The notes below the pieces were generated by a model that was given only the letters and a program-made list of their open reading frames with translations, was not told where the DNA came from and ran no database searches. A stretch of DNA of 37,912 nt from an uncultured Clostridium sp. (GTDB lineage Bacteria; Bacillota; Clostridia; TANB77; CAG-508): positions 1-37,912 of the forward strand of contig USCV01000012.1 of the NCBI GenBank assembly GCA_900553225.1. Reading direction: 5' to 3'. This document shows, one piece after another, positions 1 to 8,835 of the stretch (position 1 is the stretch's first letter; each line of letters starts with the position of its first letter). A program made the position numbers and the translations under genes.

Positions 1-26
1 TAGGGTTTAATTAATATAAAATTCTA

Positions 27-54
27 AATATAAAAGATTGCAATCTTTTATATT
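27..54. repeat. 28-bp perfect palindrome
   Basis: Two 14-base arms (27-40 and 41-54) are exact reverse complements with no spacer, centred on ATTG/CAAT. As RNA it would form a hairpin with a small TTGCAA-type loop. It lies upstream of the bidirectional terminator and outside any gene. It could be an operator or the remains of a terminator for a gene beyond the left edge; the sequence does not decide. Confidence 0.5.
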
Positions 55-74
55 ACATCATAAAGAATTAACTT

Positions 75-139
75 TATGTATAAAAAATAAAGCCTGATAT
101 AAATGTAAAACTTTATAAAGGCTTTATTTTTTATACATA
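75..139. terminator. Bidirectional rho-independent terminator
   Basis: A 21-bp perfect inverted repeat (75-95 with 119-139) encloses a 23-base loop. The GC-richer core AAGCCT/AGGCTT is flanked by A-rich and T-rich arms, so either strand gives a hairpin followed by U residues. On the minus strand it ends the PBP transcript; on the plus strand it would stop transcription entering from the left. Confidence 0.85.
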
Positions 140-141
140 TT

Positions 142-2355
142 TTAATGTGCTGATGAACTTATATCTTCTTGCAAAGTAACTTTAACAACACTACCTTCTT
201 CAACTGACGTTCCGGCTGTAGGGTCTTGTGAAATTACTTTACCATTACCTGTATATTGAATATTTAAGGTTTTAGATGCTAGTGCATTTTTAGCTTGTGA
301 TAATGTCATACCTTTTAGGTCTGGAACTGTAGAAGATATCCTTGCATCACTACCAGCTGCATATATTTTAACAATTGAGCCATTTGAAAGTGATGTACCA
401 GGCTTTGGCACTTGATCTGACACTATTTTGCTTTGGTCACCAGAAATACTTACATTTAATCCGGCATTTTCTAATATTTTTTTTGCTTCAGATGCTGTTT
501 TGTTTCGAACGTCTGGAAGTGAAATACTATTATCGGATTTTGAGGTATCGGTACTATTATCTTCATCGTTAGATGGAATTCCTAAGTATGGTAATATTTC
601 AGATAAAACCTGTGATACAACAGGAGCACATATTTGACCACCATAAAAGCTTTTTCCGTTTGGGTCATATAATGTTAACAGAGCAACTACTTTTGTGTTT
701 TGAACAGGAGCAATTGCAACAAATGATGATACATATCCATCATTTGTACTACCAGGGGAAGGCTCAGATGTACCTGTTTTTCCACCAATAGAGTAGCCTT
801 TTACTTGACCGAATTTTCCTCCACCTTCTGTAACAACAGATTCCATGATATTAACCATCTTTTGAGAAGTTTCTTTTGATATTACATGCCTTACTTCAAC
901 CGGATTAATAGTCGTTTTTATATTGGTATCAGGATTTTCCACTGATTTTACAATTCTTGGTTGCATTAAAACACCATTGTTTGCAATTGCTGAAACAGCA
1001 GAAATCAATTGAATAGGTGTAATTGTAAAACGCTGACCAAATGATGCTGTTGCAAGTTCTACAGGGCCAACTTTATTAAAATATATTCCTGTAACTTCAC
1101 CAGAAGTTGCTATTCCAGTTTTAGTAAATAATCCGAATGCATTCATATATTTATACAAATTATCTGCTCCAAGACGTTTACCAAGTTGAATTAGAGCGGG
1201 GTTACATGAATTTTCTAATGCTTGTCTTAAGGTTTGCTTTCCGTGTCGAGAACTTGTACAACGAATTATTTGACCACTTACATCTTCATATCCGTTACAT
1301 GTGAAATCATTTAAAGTATCTGTTTTAACAATACCCTCTTCTAATGAGGCAGAAGCTGTTATTAATTTAAAAGTTGAACCAGGTTCATATGTATCTGAAA
1401 CAGATTTGTTTCTCCACATTTTTTGAAGACTATTATTTTTTTCTGTATCTGATAATTTATCCCATGTAGAAGATAAAGATTCGTTTGGCTCAAATGGAGT
1501 ATTTAAGTTATAATCAGGATATGTTGCCATGGCTAATATATCACCATTTGATGGATCCATAATTATCATATTTCCACCACGACCACATTTATTTTCTGTT
1601 ACAGCTTGTTTTAAATATTTTTCTACAATTGTCTGAATATTTAAATCTATTGTAAGTGTTATGTTGCTACCATTTTCTGCAGCTATATATTGTTCATTTT
1701 TATCTGGAATAATAGATTGAGCTGCATCTTTAGTTGTAACAATTTTACCGGGAGTACCAGATAATACACTATCCCAATAATATTCTATTCCTTCGAGTCC
1801 TTGATTATCGCTTCCACAAAATCCTATTAGATTTGAAGCTAGGTTGTTATAAGGGTATGAACGTTTTGTATCTGAATCTATGTTTATTCCGGAATAAGTT
1901 TCATTATCTTTCATCCAAGATTTCAATTTATTTACTTTCTCTTCTTCTACCTTTTTTGCAATTGTTTCAACAGATTTTTCACTATTTACTTTATTTAGAG
2001 TTTCTTCATAATCTAGTTCAAAAATTTCAGATAAAGCTTTAGCAACTTTTTCCTTCAAGTTTTTAGTTTTTTCATCACTGCTTTCATCTTTAATTTTACT
2101 AGGATTTATTGAAATAGTATCAACTTTTGAACTTATTGCAAGTTGATTTCCACAAGAATCATATATAGTTCCTCTTTTAGTGCTTATTACTTGTGTTGTT
2201 ACTAGTTGTTTATATGCTTGCTCTTTTAAATAAGAAGATTTTACAGTTTGAAGATAAAATATTCTAATTAACAGCATAATTAGAACTATTATAATAAATA
2301 TAAGAAATATTTTATATTTTTTTTGAGAATTATTTGTCATTGTTTCTTTTTTCAT
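142..2355 (-). CDS. Class B penicillin-binding protein with two PASTA domains (SpoVD/PBP2-like)
   Basis: A transpeptidase that cross-links peptidoglycan outside the membrane; 737 aa. One N-terminal membrane segment (about residues 15-35) precedes a PBP dimerisation domain. The transpeptidase domain has the three classical motifs: STFK near residue 327 (nucleophile Ser), SCN near 383 and KTGT near 527. Two PASTA domains follow at about 608-668 and 674-731. This layout matches SpoVD of the spore cortex or the vegetative PBP2X/FtsI type, and the sequence does not choose between them. The start at 2355 has GGTGA eight bases upstream; an ATG at 2340 is also possible. All CGG triplets on its coding strand are out of frame. 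It stands alone and ends at the terminator at 75-139. Confidence 0.93.
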   Translation of the reverse strand: MKKETMTNNSQKKYKIFLIFIIIVLIMLLIRIFYLQTVKSSYLKEQAYKQLVTTQVISTKRGTIYDSCGNQLAISSKVDTISINPSKIKDESSDEKTKNLKEKVAKALSEIFELDYEETLNKVNSEKSVETIAKKVEEEKVNKLKSWMKDNETYSGINIDSDTKRSYPYNNLASNLIGFCGSDNQGLEGIEYYWDSVLSGTPGKIVTTKDAAQSIIPDKNEQYIAAENGSNITLTIDLNIQTIVEKYLKQAVTENKCGRGGNMIIMDPSNGDILAMATYPDYNLNTPFEPNESLSSTWDKLSDTEKNNSLQKMWRNKSVSDTYEPGSTFKLITASASLEEGIVKTDTLNDFTCNGYEDVSGQIIRCTSSRHGKQTLRQALENSCNPALIQLGKRLGADNLYKYMNAFGLFTKTGIATSGEVTGIYFNKVGPVELATASFGQRFTITPIQLISAVSAIANNGVLMQPRIVKSVENPDTNIKTTINPVEVRHVISKETSQKMVNIMESVVTEGGGKFGQVKGYSIGGKTGTSEPSPGSTNDGYVSSFVAIAPVQNTKVVALLTLYDPNGKSFYGGQICAPVVSQVLSEILPYLGIPSNDEDNSTDTSKSDNSISLPDVRNKTASEAKKILENAGLNVSISGDQSKIVSDQVPKPGTSLSNGSIVKIYAAGSDARISSTVPDLKGMTLSQAKNALASKTLNIQYTGNGKVISQDPTAGTSVEEGSVVKVTLQEDISSSAH

Positions 2356-2598
2356 TTTTTATTTCACCAACTTTTTCTTTTGATAATGATATTTTATATG
2401 AAAAATAAATAAAAAGCAATATAATTGTTAAAAAAGTGTTATCATTCAACTCATAGAGAGATTAATTATTATTTTTATAGAATATAATTAAAATGAGAGA
2501 GGTTTCAAGGTGAATTATTAAGAAAAAACATAGTTTACAATACTAACGTCTATTGAAGTATTAGAAACAAAAAATTGTAAAAATATATGAATAAAGTA

Positions 2599-2627
2599 TT
2601 GACTTTAATTACAATATTTGGTAAAAT
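2599..2627 (+). promoter_or_regulatory. Sigma-A promoter of comM
   Basis: TTGACT, a 17-base spacer and TAAAAT lie about 110 bases upstream of the comM start. This is the only clear element in the 383-base gap between the divergent PBP gene and comM; the rest is plain AT-rich sequence. Confidence 0.6.
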
Positions 2628-2738
2628 TACTCTAAATTTATTTCAAAACAATTAATTTCGAAAATTTTTATTCATTATAAATTTATTCAGAGAAAATATC
2701 AAAAAGATATTAAAATACCATGTTTTAGGAGAATGTAT

Positions 2739-4266
2739 ATGTTATCAATAGTTAAAAGTATAGCACTTCAAGGTTTAGAAGGCTTTTTAATTGACGTGCA
2801 AGTAAATATCACAGCTGGACTTCCGTATTGGGAAGTTGTTGGACTTCCAGATGCATGCGTAAAGGAATCTAAAGAAAGGGTTAGAATTGCAATTCAGAAT
2901 TCTGGATTTGAAATTAAAAGTAAAAGAGTAATTGTAAATCTTGCACCTGCAATGAAGAAAAAAGAGGGCTCAAGACTTGATTTGCCTATTGCAATTGGAA
3001 TTTTAGCTTCTACTGGAATCTTAAAAAACATTAATTTTGAAGATGCTATTTTCATTGGAGAATTATCTTTAGATGGAAAAATAAACAAAGTAAATGGTGT
3101 ATTGCCAATATGCATTGAAGCCTTTAGACTAGGTATTAAAAAAGTTTTTTTGCCAATAGAGAATCTAGAAGAAGCAAGTTTAGTAAAAGAATTAGATTTA
3201 TATGCAGAAGAAAATTTAAAAGAACTGGTAGATTTTTTAAATGGTAAAAAAGAAAAAAGAACTATTAAAATTATACCTTCACATTGCAAAGAAACAAATA
3301 ATAAGTTAGATTTTTCAGATGTTAAAGGGCAACAAAACGTAAAAAGAGCAATAGAAGTTGCAGCAAGTGGAGGACATAATATTCTTCTTACTGGGATACC
3401 AGGTTCTCGGTAAAACAATGATGGCACAAAGAATACCTACTATATTACCAGAATTAACACTAGAGGAATCCTTAGAAGTTACTAAAATTCATAGTATTGT
3501 TGGAATGCTTAATGAAACTAGTCCAATTATTAAGTTAAGACCTTTCCGCACTCCACATTATACAATAACTGCGTCTTCTTTAATTGGAGGAGGAAGGAAC
3601 CCAAAACCAGGTGAAATAAGTTTGGCACATAATGGAGTTTTATATTTAGACGAATTCCCAGAATATAATAAAAACACAATAGAAGCGCTAAGAACTCCTA
3701 TGGAAGATGGCAAAGTTACTATTAGTAGGTTAAATTCTTGCATAACATATCCGTCAGATTTTATACTTGTTGCTAGTATGAATCCTTGTCCTTGTGGATA
3801 TTTTGGCTCTGATATCGAATGCAAATGTTCTAAAAATTCAAGAAAAAAATATCTGGAAAAAATAAGCGGACCGTTATTAGACAGAATTGATATTAAAGTG
3901 GAAGTAAACCAAATAAATTATCAAGATTTAAGAAATAATGTTGTAGAAGAAAGTTCTGATCAAATAAAAAATAGAGTTGAAAAATGCAGAAAAATTCAGC
4001 AGGAGAGATATAAGCACTTAGGAATTCATACGAATTCACAATTAACTTCAAGACAAATTGAAGAATTCTGCAAGATTAACTCGAATACTGAAAAAATTCT
4101 AGAAAAGGCATTTAAAAAACTTAAATTAAGTGCAAGAGCATATACAAGAATTTTGAAAGTTGCAAGAACAATTGCAGATATGGAAGAATCAATCTATATT
4201 GAACCACAACATGTATTAGAGGCAATTCAGTATAGAAATTTAAGCAAAAAGGAAATAAGAAATTAG
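2739..4266 (+). CDS. comM: ComM/YifB-type Mg-chelatase-like AAA+ ATPase, joined by +1 frameshift at CGG
   Basis: A hexameric AAA+ helicase-like protein; in naturally competent bacteria ComM promotes branch migration of incoming DNA. The N-terminal ChlI-like domain (about 1-170) begins MLSIVKSIALQG. The P-loop GIPGSGKT spans the break, and the C-terminal part carries NPCPCGYFG, a zinc-type Cys cluster and an ArgFinger/lid region. In frame 0 the gene stops at 3411-3413, directly after CGG at 3408-3410. Skipping C3408 reads GGT AAA and restores the Walker A glycine and lysine, giving 508 aa, the normal YifB length. ATG 2739 is preferred over ATG 2733 because AGGAGA ends six bases before it. It is followed by dprA, another DNA-uptake gene. 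Confidence 0.93.
3408..3410 (+). other. In-frame CGG: +1 frameshift site in comM
   Basis: The frame-0 codons are TCT CGG TAA, so CGG is followed at once by a stop. Skipping C gives TCT GGT AAA, that is Ser-Gly-Lys of the Walker A motif. The site is after residue 223. Confidence 0.85.
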
Positions 4267-4324
4267 TATCTGTAAATGAAAAAATACTAAAATGTAATAT
4301 TAAGAAAGGAAAATAATTTTAGTT

Positions 4325-5218
4325 TTGATAGAAAAAAGCAATAATGTAAAGATAATATATAAAAATGAAGAAAAATTTCCCAAGCTATTAAGAGATATAA
4401 AAAATCCACCAGAAAAAATATATGCTATAGGAAATATAGAACTTTTAAATAAACCAAGTATTGCAATTGTGGGATCAAGATGTTATTCAGAATATGGCAA
4501 AAGAATGGCAAAAAGATTTACCACAGATTTGGTTAATGAAGGACTTGCAATTATAAGTGGTCTAGCAATTGGAATTGATAGTTTTGCTCATGAAGAATGT
4601 ATAAATTCAGGAGGCAAAACTGTTGCAGTTTTAGGCTGTGGATTTAAACATATTTATCCAGAGAAAAATGAGAATTTATATAAGAAAATCATAAATTCAG
4701 GAGGATGTGTTATTACGGAGTATAGTGAAGACGTAGAAGCAAGAAAAGAGTTTTTTCCAATTAGAAATAGATTAATAAGTGGACTTGCTTTAGGAACGCT
4801 AGTAATTGAAGCACATTATAGAAGTGGATCAACTATTACAGCCAGATATTGCATAGAGCAAAATAGAAAGTTGTTTTGCATTCCAAGTTCAATAGACAAC
4901 AAAAATTCATCTGGAACTAATAATTTAATAAAAAAAGGGGCAAATTTAGTTACAAATGTTCAGGATATATTATATACACTTGGTACTATTCAAAATAAAA
5001 TAACAAAGGAAAAGGCAAAATATGAAAATAAACTATTGTCTAAAAAAGAGTTGGAAATTTATAATTTGTTAAAAAAGAAGCCCAAAACTGCAGATGAAAT
5101 AGTTATAAATACAAAATTATTAATTTCAGAAGTCAATGTTCTTTTATCAGGTTTAGAATTGGAAGGTTTTATTATAAAATTAGATAATAATAGATACAAG
5201 GTGAGTAATAATGAATAA
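4325..5218 (+). CDS. dprA: DNA-processing protein DprA (Smf family)
   Basis: Binds incoming single-stranded DNA and loads RecA during natural transformation. The 297-aa protein contains the Rossmann-fold signature: IAIVGSRCYSEYG (about 48-60), IISGLAIGIDSFAHEE and the glycine-rich AVLGCGF segment, then EYSEDVEARKEFFPIRNR and GSTITARYC. The C-terminal 60 residues form a winged-helix-like DprA tail. Start is TTG at 4325; AAGAAAGGA ends 14 bases upstream, a rather long spacing, and there is no better start. It follows comM by 58 bases and overlaps yraN by 8 bases, so the three are probably one operon. Confidence 0.93.
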   Translation: MIEKSNNVKIIYKNEEKFPKLLRDIKNPPEKIYAIGNIELLNKPSIAIVGSRCYSEYGKRMAKRFTTDLVNEGLAIISGLAIGIDSFAHEECINSGGKTVAVLGCGFKHIYPEKNENLYKKIINSGGCVITEYSEDVEARKEFFPIRNRLISGLALGTLVIEAHYRSGSTITARYCIEQNRKLFCIPSSIDNKNSSGTNNLIKKGANLVTNVQDILYTLGTIQNKITKEKAKYENKLLSKKELEIYNLLKKKPKTADEIVINTKLLISEVNVLLSGLELEGFIIKLDNNRYKVSNNE

Positions 5219-5576
5219 CAAACAATATATAGGAAAATTAGGAGAAAATAAAACAATCGAATATCTACAAAACAATTACTATCAAATTATAGAAAAAAAT
5301 TTTTATTGTAGGTTTGGCGAAATAGATATTATTGCAATAGATAAAAAAGAAAATGAACTTGTCTTTATAGAAGTAAAAACAAGAACTAATTTATTATATG
5401 GAATTCCAATTGAAGCAGTTAATTATAATAAAATAAAGCACATGAAGAAAGCAATAAATTATTATCTTTTGAAAAGAAAAATTAGTAATATAGACATAAG
5501 AATCGATGCAGTTGGAGTTCTAATAAATAAAAATAAGTGTATAATTCAGCATATTAAAGATGCTATACAATCATAA
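5211..5576 (+). CDS. yraN: YraN family (UPF0102) putative endonuclease
   Basis: A 121-aa protein of the UPF0102 family, a PD-(D/E)xK nuclease-like fold of unproven role. The family motifs GEIDIIA (about 37-43) and FIEVKTR (about 53-59) carry the acidic and lysine residues of the fold. It begins inside the end of dprA (8-base overlap), with GGTGAG a few bases before the ATG, which suggests translational coupling. The comM-dprA-yraN order is common in Firmicutes. Confidence 0.9.
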   Translation: MNNKQYIGKLGENKTIEYLQNNYYQIIEKNFYCRFGEIDIIAIDKKENELVFIEVKTRTNLLYGIPIEAVNYNKIKHMKKAINYYLLKRKISNIDIRIDAVGVLINKNKCIIQHIKDAIQS

Positions 5577-5726
5577 AAAATAAATATATTTAAAACGTTT
5601 AATTTACATAAAAAATAATTATTTAAATTGATCATAATTTTATATTTTTATATATTCAAGAACCTGAATAAATAGAATGTAATTATTAAGTGGTAAAGTA
5701 CCATTTGTGTTACGCCAATTAAATAC

Positions 5727-5755
5727 TTGTAAAAATTACAGAAATAATTTATAAT
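5727..5755 (+). promoter_or_regulatory. Sigma-A promoter of ksgA
   Basis: TTGTAA, a 17-base spacer and a perfect TATAAT end 29 bases before the ksgA start, so the leader is short. A small inverted repeat (TGGTA-AAG-TACCA, about 5691-5703) lies upstream of the -35 element. Confidence 0.65.
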
Positions 5756-5784
5756 AATTGTAAAATTCGAGGTGGGAGATTATA

Positions 5785-6669
5785 ATGCAAAGTTTATATG
5801 AAGAAACAAAATTTTTGATGAAAAAATATAATATATATGCAAATAAAAATTTAGGACAGAATTTCCTAATTAATGAAGAGGTAGTTGATGCAATAATAAA
5901 AAATTCAGAGTTGACAAGTGAAGATCTTGTTATTGAAATTGGTCCAGGACTTGGAACACTAACTAGTCGATTATTAAAAGAAGCGGGAAAAGTTATTACA
6001 ATAGAATTAGACCCTAAAATGATAGATATATTAAATGATCGTTTCGAATTATACAAAAATTTTGAAATAATACACGAAGATATTTTAAAAATAAATCTGG
6101 AAGAATTAATAAAAAAAGAAAAAAAGCAAGGTGGGTTTAAAAATGTAAAAATAGTTGCAAATTTACCATATTATATTACAACTCCAATAATTATGATGTT
6201 ATTAGAAAGCAAACTAGATTTAGATTCAATTGTTATAATGATACAAAAAGAAGTTGCTCAAAGAATAACTGCAATTCCTGGTTCTAAACTTTCAGGAGCA
6301 ATAACATACTGCGTAAATTATTATTCAGAAGCAAAAGAACTAAAAATAGTTCCAAACTCTTCTTTTATACCAGCACCAAAAGTGGATTCGGAAGTTATTA
6401 AATTAACAATAAGAAAAGAGCCACCAGTTAAAGTATTAGATAAAAAAATGTTTTTTGATATTATAAAAGCAAGTTTTATGCAAAGAAGAAAAACATTAGT
6501 GAATGCACTAGTAAACTCTAAAATTATAAGTACAAAAGATGAAGCAAAAGAAATTTTAAGCAATCTGCAAATAGACGAAAATGTTAGAGGAGAAACACTA
6601 AGTATGCAAGAATTTACAAAAATAGAAAATTATATTAGCAAAAAAACAGAAAAAAATATTAAAAAATAG
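5785..6669 (+). CDS. rsmA: 16S rRNA (adenine1518-N6/adenine1519-N6) dimethyltransferase
   Basis: Uses S-adenosylmethionine to dimethylate two adjacent adenines near the 3' end of 16S rRNA during small-subunit maturation (also called KsgA). The 294-aa protein shows LGQNFL (about 22-27), the SAM-binding loop EIGPGLGTLTS (about 51-61) and the catalytic NLPYYITTPI (about 127-136). The start ATG is preceded by GGTGGGAG. Length and motifs are normal for the family. Its lone CGG triplets are out of frame (GCG GGA and TCG GAA). Confidence 0.96.
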   Translation: MQSLYEETKFLMKKYNIYANKNLGQNFLINEEVVDAIIKNSELTSEDLVIEIGPGLGTLTSRLLKEAGKVITIELDPKMIDILNDRFELYKNFEIIHEDILKINLEELIKKEKKQGGFKNVKIVANLPYYITTPIIMMLLESKLDLDSIVIMIQKEVAQRITAIPGSKLSGAITYCVNYYSEAKELKIVPNSSFIPAPKVDSEVIKLTIRKEPPVKVLDKKMFFDIIKASFMQRRKTLVNALVNSKIISTKDEAKEILSNLQIDENVRGETLSMQEFTKIENYISKKTEKNIKK

Positions 6670-6718
6670 TAATACTAATGATATAATATAAGTGGCAAAA
6701 TAATATAAAAGAAAGGAA

Positions 6719-6744
6719 TATACTAGCAAAGTAAAGCTAGTATA
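6719..6744 (+). promoter_or_regulatory. Hairpin between Shine-Dalgarno and start codon of the sortase gene
   Basis: TATACTAGC (6719-6727) and GCTAGTATA (6736-6744) form a perfect 9-bp stem with an 8-base loop. The only good Shine-Dalgarno, GAAAGGA at 6711-6717, is just upstream, while the ATG is at 6756. Folding would bring the two to about 12 bases apart. Confidence 0.5.
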
Positions 6745-6755
6745 GATTAGTAAAT

Positions 6756-7466
6756 ATGAATCAAATTTTGATAACTGAGAAGATATATGTAACACCAGAA
6801 TTAAAAAAGAAAAAAAGAATATACCAAATTGCTTTTATCGTTTCAATTATATGTATTGCATTATTGTCATCATACTACATATATGCAGAATATGATAGAA
6901 ATAAAAGTGAGGAGATTTCTCAGCAAATACTATCTGAAATAGATAATACAACAATTCAAAGAGATGATGGAATATTAAGAGTAATTTTAAATGACAATGA
7001 TCAAACAGAAGGCACATTGGCAGAAGAAAATACAGAGGTAACACCAAATAATCAATATGTTGCAAGCAATGGGAAAACATACACAATAGATGCTACATTA
7101 ACAATTCCGTCTTTGGGAATAAACTATCCAGTACTTACAGAAACATCTGAACAACTTCTAAAAATTTCTTTAAATAAATTTTGGGGTCCTTCACCAAATG
7201 AGATTGGAAATTACTGTATTGTAGGACACAACTACACAAATAAAAAAATGTTTGGAAAGCTTGCAGAAATTAAAAATGGTGATATAGTGGAAATGACAGA
7301 TACTTATGGCAAAAAAGTTAGCTATTCTGTTTATAATAAATATGTTGTCGAGCCTGAAGATGTTTCATGTACTAGTCAATTAACAAATGGAAATAGAGAA
7401 GTTACATTAATTACTTGTACAAATCATGGAAAACAAAGGCTAGTAGTAAAAGCAAGAGAAATTTAG
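6756..7466 (+). CDS. Sortase (class D-like)
   Basis: A membrane-anchored cysteine transpeptidase that attaches surface proteins to the cell wall. The 236-aa protein has an N-terminal membrane segment (about 25-45), an acidic linker and a C-terminal sortase barrel with the catalytic triad: His in CIVGHNY, Cys in VTLITCT and Arg in KQRLVVKA. The TLxTC motif and general organisation fit class D or a related class; the class is an inference. The surface protein at 32361-34022, which ends in IPKTGD, is a possible substrate. The start ATG has its Shine-Dalgarno separated by a hairpin. Confidence 0.88.
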   Translation: MNQILITEKIYVTPELKKKKRIYQIAFIVSIICIALLSSYYIYAEYDRNKSEEISQQILSEIDNTTIQRDDGILRVILNDNDQTEGTLAEENTEVTPNNQYVASNGKTYTIDATLTIPSLGINYPVLTETSEQLLKISLNKFWGPSPNEIGNYCIVGHNYTNKKMFGKLAEIKNGDIVEMTDTYGKKVSYSVYNKYVVEPEDVSCTSQLTNGNREVTLITCTNHGKQRLVVKAREI

Positions 7467-7605
7467 CTTGTACAGAGGTTATATAATAAACAATATAATC
7501 CAATTTAATAACTAAAATAAATTATAAAATAAAAGTTAGAGTCTAAACATATAAAAAACTATCAATTAGCAACATTTTTTTAGCAAATAGAGTGATAAAA
7601 ATGTA

Positions 7606-7634
7606 TTGACATTACTACAAAAAAATGTTAAAAT
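7606..7634 (+). promoter_or_regulatory. Sigma-A promoter of the str operon
   Basis: TTGACA, a 17-base spacer and TAAAAT form a near-consensus promoter. Transcription would begin near 7640, exactly at the 5' arm of the leader hairpin. Confidence 0.8.
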
Positions 7635-7639
7635 ATTAT

Positions 7640-7700
7640 CCGTTAGTAAATATTGCAAATATTGGAATAACCAAGCAAATTTACTTACGGATTTATTTTT
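7640..7700 (+). promoter_or_regulatory. Leader hairpin with U-rich tail before rpsL (possible attenuator)
   Basis: CCGTTAGTAAAT (7640-7651) pairs with ATTTACTTACGG (7679-7690): 11 of 12 pairs, a 27-base loop, then ATTTATTTTT immediately before the AGGAGG of rpsL. The stem followed by U residues resembles an intrinsic terminator placed at the very 5' end of the mRNA. Confidence 0.5.
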
Positions 7701-7716
7701 AGGAGGTGAAATTTAA

Positions 7717-8130
7717 GTGCCAACAATTAATCAATTAGTAAGAAAAGGAAGAAAAACTGGAGTAACAAAATCTACATCACCAGCTTTACAACATGGTTAC
7801 AATTCTATGAAAAAGAAATTAACAGATAGAAGATCACCACAAAAAAGAGGTGTATGTACAGTTGTAAAAACAGTAACACCAAAGAAGCCAAACTCTGCTT
7901 TAAGAAAAGTAGCCAGAGTTAGACTTTCAAATGGTTATGAAGTAACTTCTTATATTCCAGGTATTGGTCACAACTTACAAGAGCATAGTGTTGTTTTAAT
8001 AAGAGGAGGAAGAGTAAAAGATCTTCCAGGTGTTAGATACCATATTATAAGAGGAACATTAGATACAGCTGGTGTTAAAGACAGAATGCAAGCTAGATCT
8101 AAATACGGAGCTAAAAAACCAAAGAAATAG
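7717..8130 (+). CDS. rpsL: 30S ribosomal protein S12
   Basis: Part of the decoding centre of the small ribosomal subunit. The 137-aa protein is complete, with the highly conserved TPKKPNSALRKVARVRLSNG and the RGGRVKDLPGVRYH segment, and the usual basic tail. It starts with GTG, with AGGAGG at 7701-7706. It is the first gene of the str operon, and its mRNA begins with a hairpin leader. Its CGG triplets are out of frame (for example TAC GGA) and do not disturb the frame. Confidence 0.98.
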   Translation: MPTINQLVRKGRKTGVTKSTSPALQHGYNSMKKKLTDRRSPQKRGVCTVVKTVTPKKPNSALRKVARVRLSNGYEVTSYIPGIGHNLQEHSVVLIRGGRVKDLPGVRYHIIRGTLDTAGVKDRMQARSKYGAKKPKK

Positions 8131-8241
8131 AAAATATTTCTAAAATTAGTGCGTATAATTACTAATGTTTAAGGTTTGTACTTAAATTTAGAATAGATTA
8201 TATAGCACTGACTGAAAATTTAGATATTTTTAGAGTACCTA

Positions 8242-8268
8242 TTGATACTTTAGGAAAATAAGTATCAA
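8242..8268 (+). promoter_or_regulatory. Intercistronic hairpin between rpsL and rpsG
   Basis: TTGATACTT (8242-8250) and AAGTATCAA (8260-8268) make a perfect 9-bp stem with a 9-base loop, ending about 9 bases before the AAGGAGGG of rpsG. In E. coli, S7 controls the str operon by binding the rpsL-rpsG spacer; a similar role here is only an inference. Confidence 0.4.
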
Positions 8269-8291
8269 AATCATATAAGGAGGGAAGAATA

Positions 8292-8762
8292 GTGCCAAGA
8301 AGAGGATTTATAGCAAAAAGAGAAGTTTTACCAGATCCAATTTATAATAGCAAAGTTGTTACAAAATTAATTAACAATGTAATGCTAGATGGTAAGAAAA
8401 CCGTTGCTCAAAAAATTGTTTATGATGCATTTGATATCATAAAAGAAAAAGAGCAAAAAGATGCATTAGAAGTATTTGAAGCAGCACTTAATAATGTAAT
8501 GCCAGTTCTTGAAGTAAAAGCAAGAAGAATTGGAGGTGCTACATACCAAGTACCAATCGAAATCAGACCAGAAAGAAGACAAACATTAGGTTTAAGATGG
8601 CTTGTTGTTTATGCTAGAAATAGACATGAAAAAACAATGTCTGAAAAATTAGCTGGTGAAATTTTAGATGCAGTTGCTGGAAATGGTGGAGCATTTAAGA
8701 AGAAAGAAGATATGCATAGAATGGCAGAAGCTAATAAAGCATTTGCACATTATAAATGGTAA
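8292..8762 (+). CDS. rpsG: 30S ribosomal protein S7
   Basis: Primary binder that nucleates assembly of the 16S rRNA 3' domain and lines the E site. The 156-aa protein has the usual S7 features, including GGATYQVPIEIRPERR and the C-terminal KKKEDMHRMAEANKAFAHY. The start is GTG with a strong AAGGAGGG at 8278-8285. It is separated from rpsL by a 161-base spacer with a hairpin. Confidence 0.98.
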   Translation: MPRRGFIAKREVLPDPIYNSKVVTKLINNVMLDGKKTVAQKIVYDAFDIIKEKEQKDALEVFEAALNNVMPVLEVKARRIGGATYQVPIEIRPERRQTLGLRWLVVYARNRHEKTMSEKLAGEILDAVAGNGGAFKKKEDMHRMAEANKAFAHYKW

Positions 8763-8803
8763 AAATTATAGATATACCATAGTAGAAACTATAAAAATAA
8801 AAG

Positions 8804-8835
8804 TAAGGCGAACAGTGGTTAACTTGTTCTCCTTA
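8804..8835 (+). promoter_or_regulatory. Hairpin before fusA, possible Shine-Dalgarno switch
   Basis: AAGGCGAACA (8805-8814) pairs with TGTTCTCCTT (8825-8834) with one mismatch. The 3' arm contains TTCTCC and CTCCTT, which are also complementary to the fusA Shine-Dalgarno region GGAGGAGAA (about 8848-8856). The two pairings exclude each other. Confidence 0.4.

Noticed and set aside
2894..3427. Open frame antisense to comM (177 aa)
   Set aside because: It lies fully within comM on the opposite strand, with no start signal and a hydrophobic, low-complexity translation typical of shadows.
2739..4266. Two separate genes or a comM pseudogene
   Set aside because: The two parts join exactly at CGG into a normal-length protein with an intact P-loop, and the same break pattern recurs in seven other genes with no other damage.
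7467..7605. Terminator after the sortase gene (GGTTATAT...ATATAATCC, about 7478-7501)
   Set aside because: The stem is short and mismatched, and no T-run follows.
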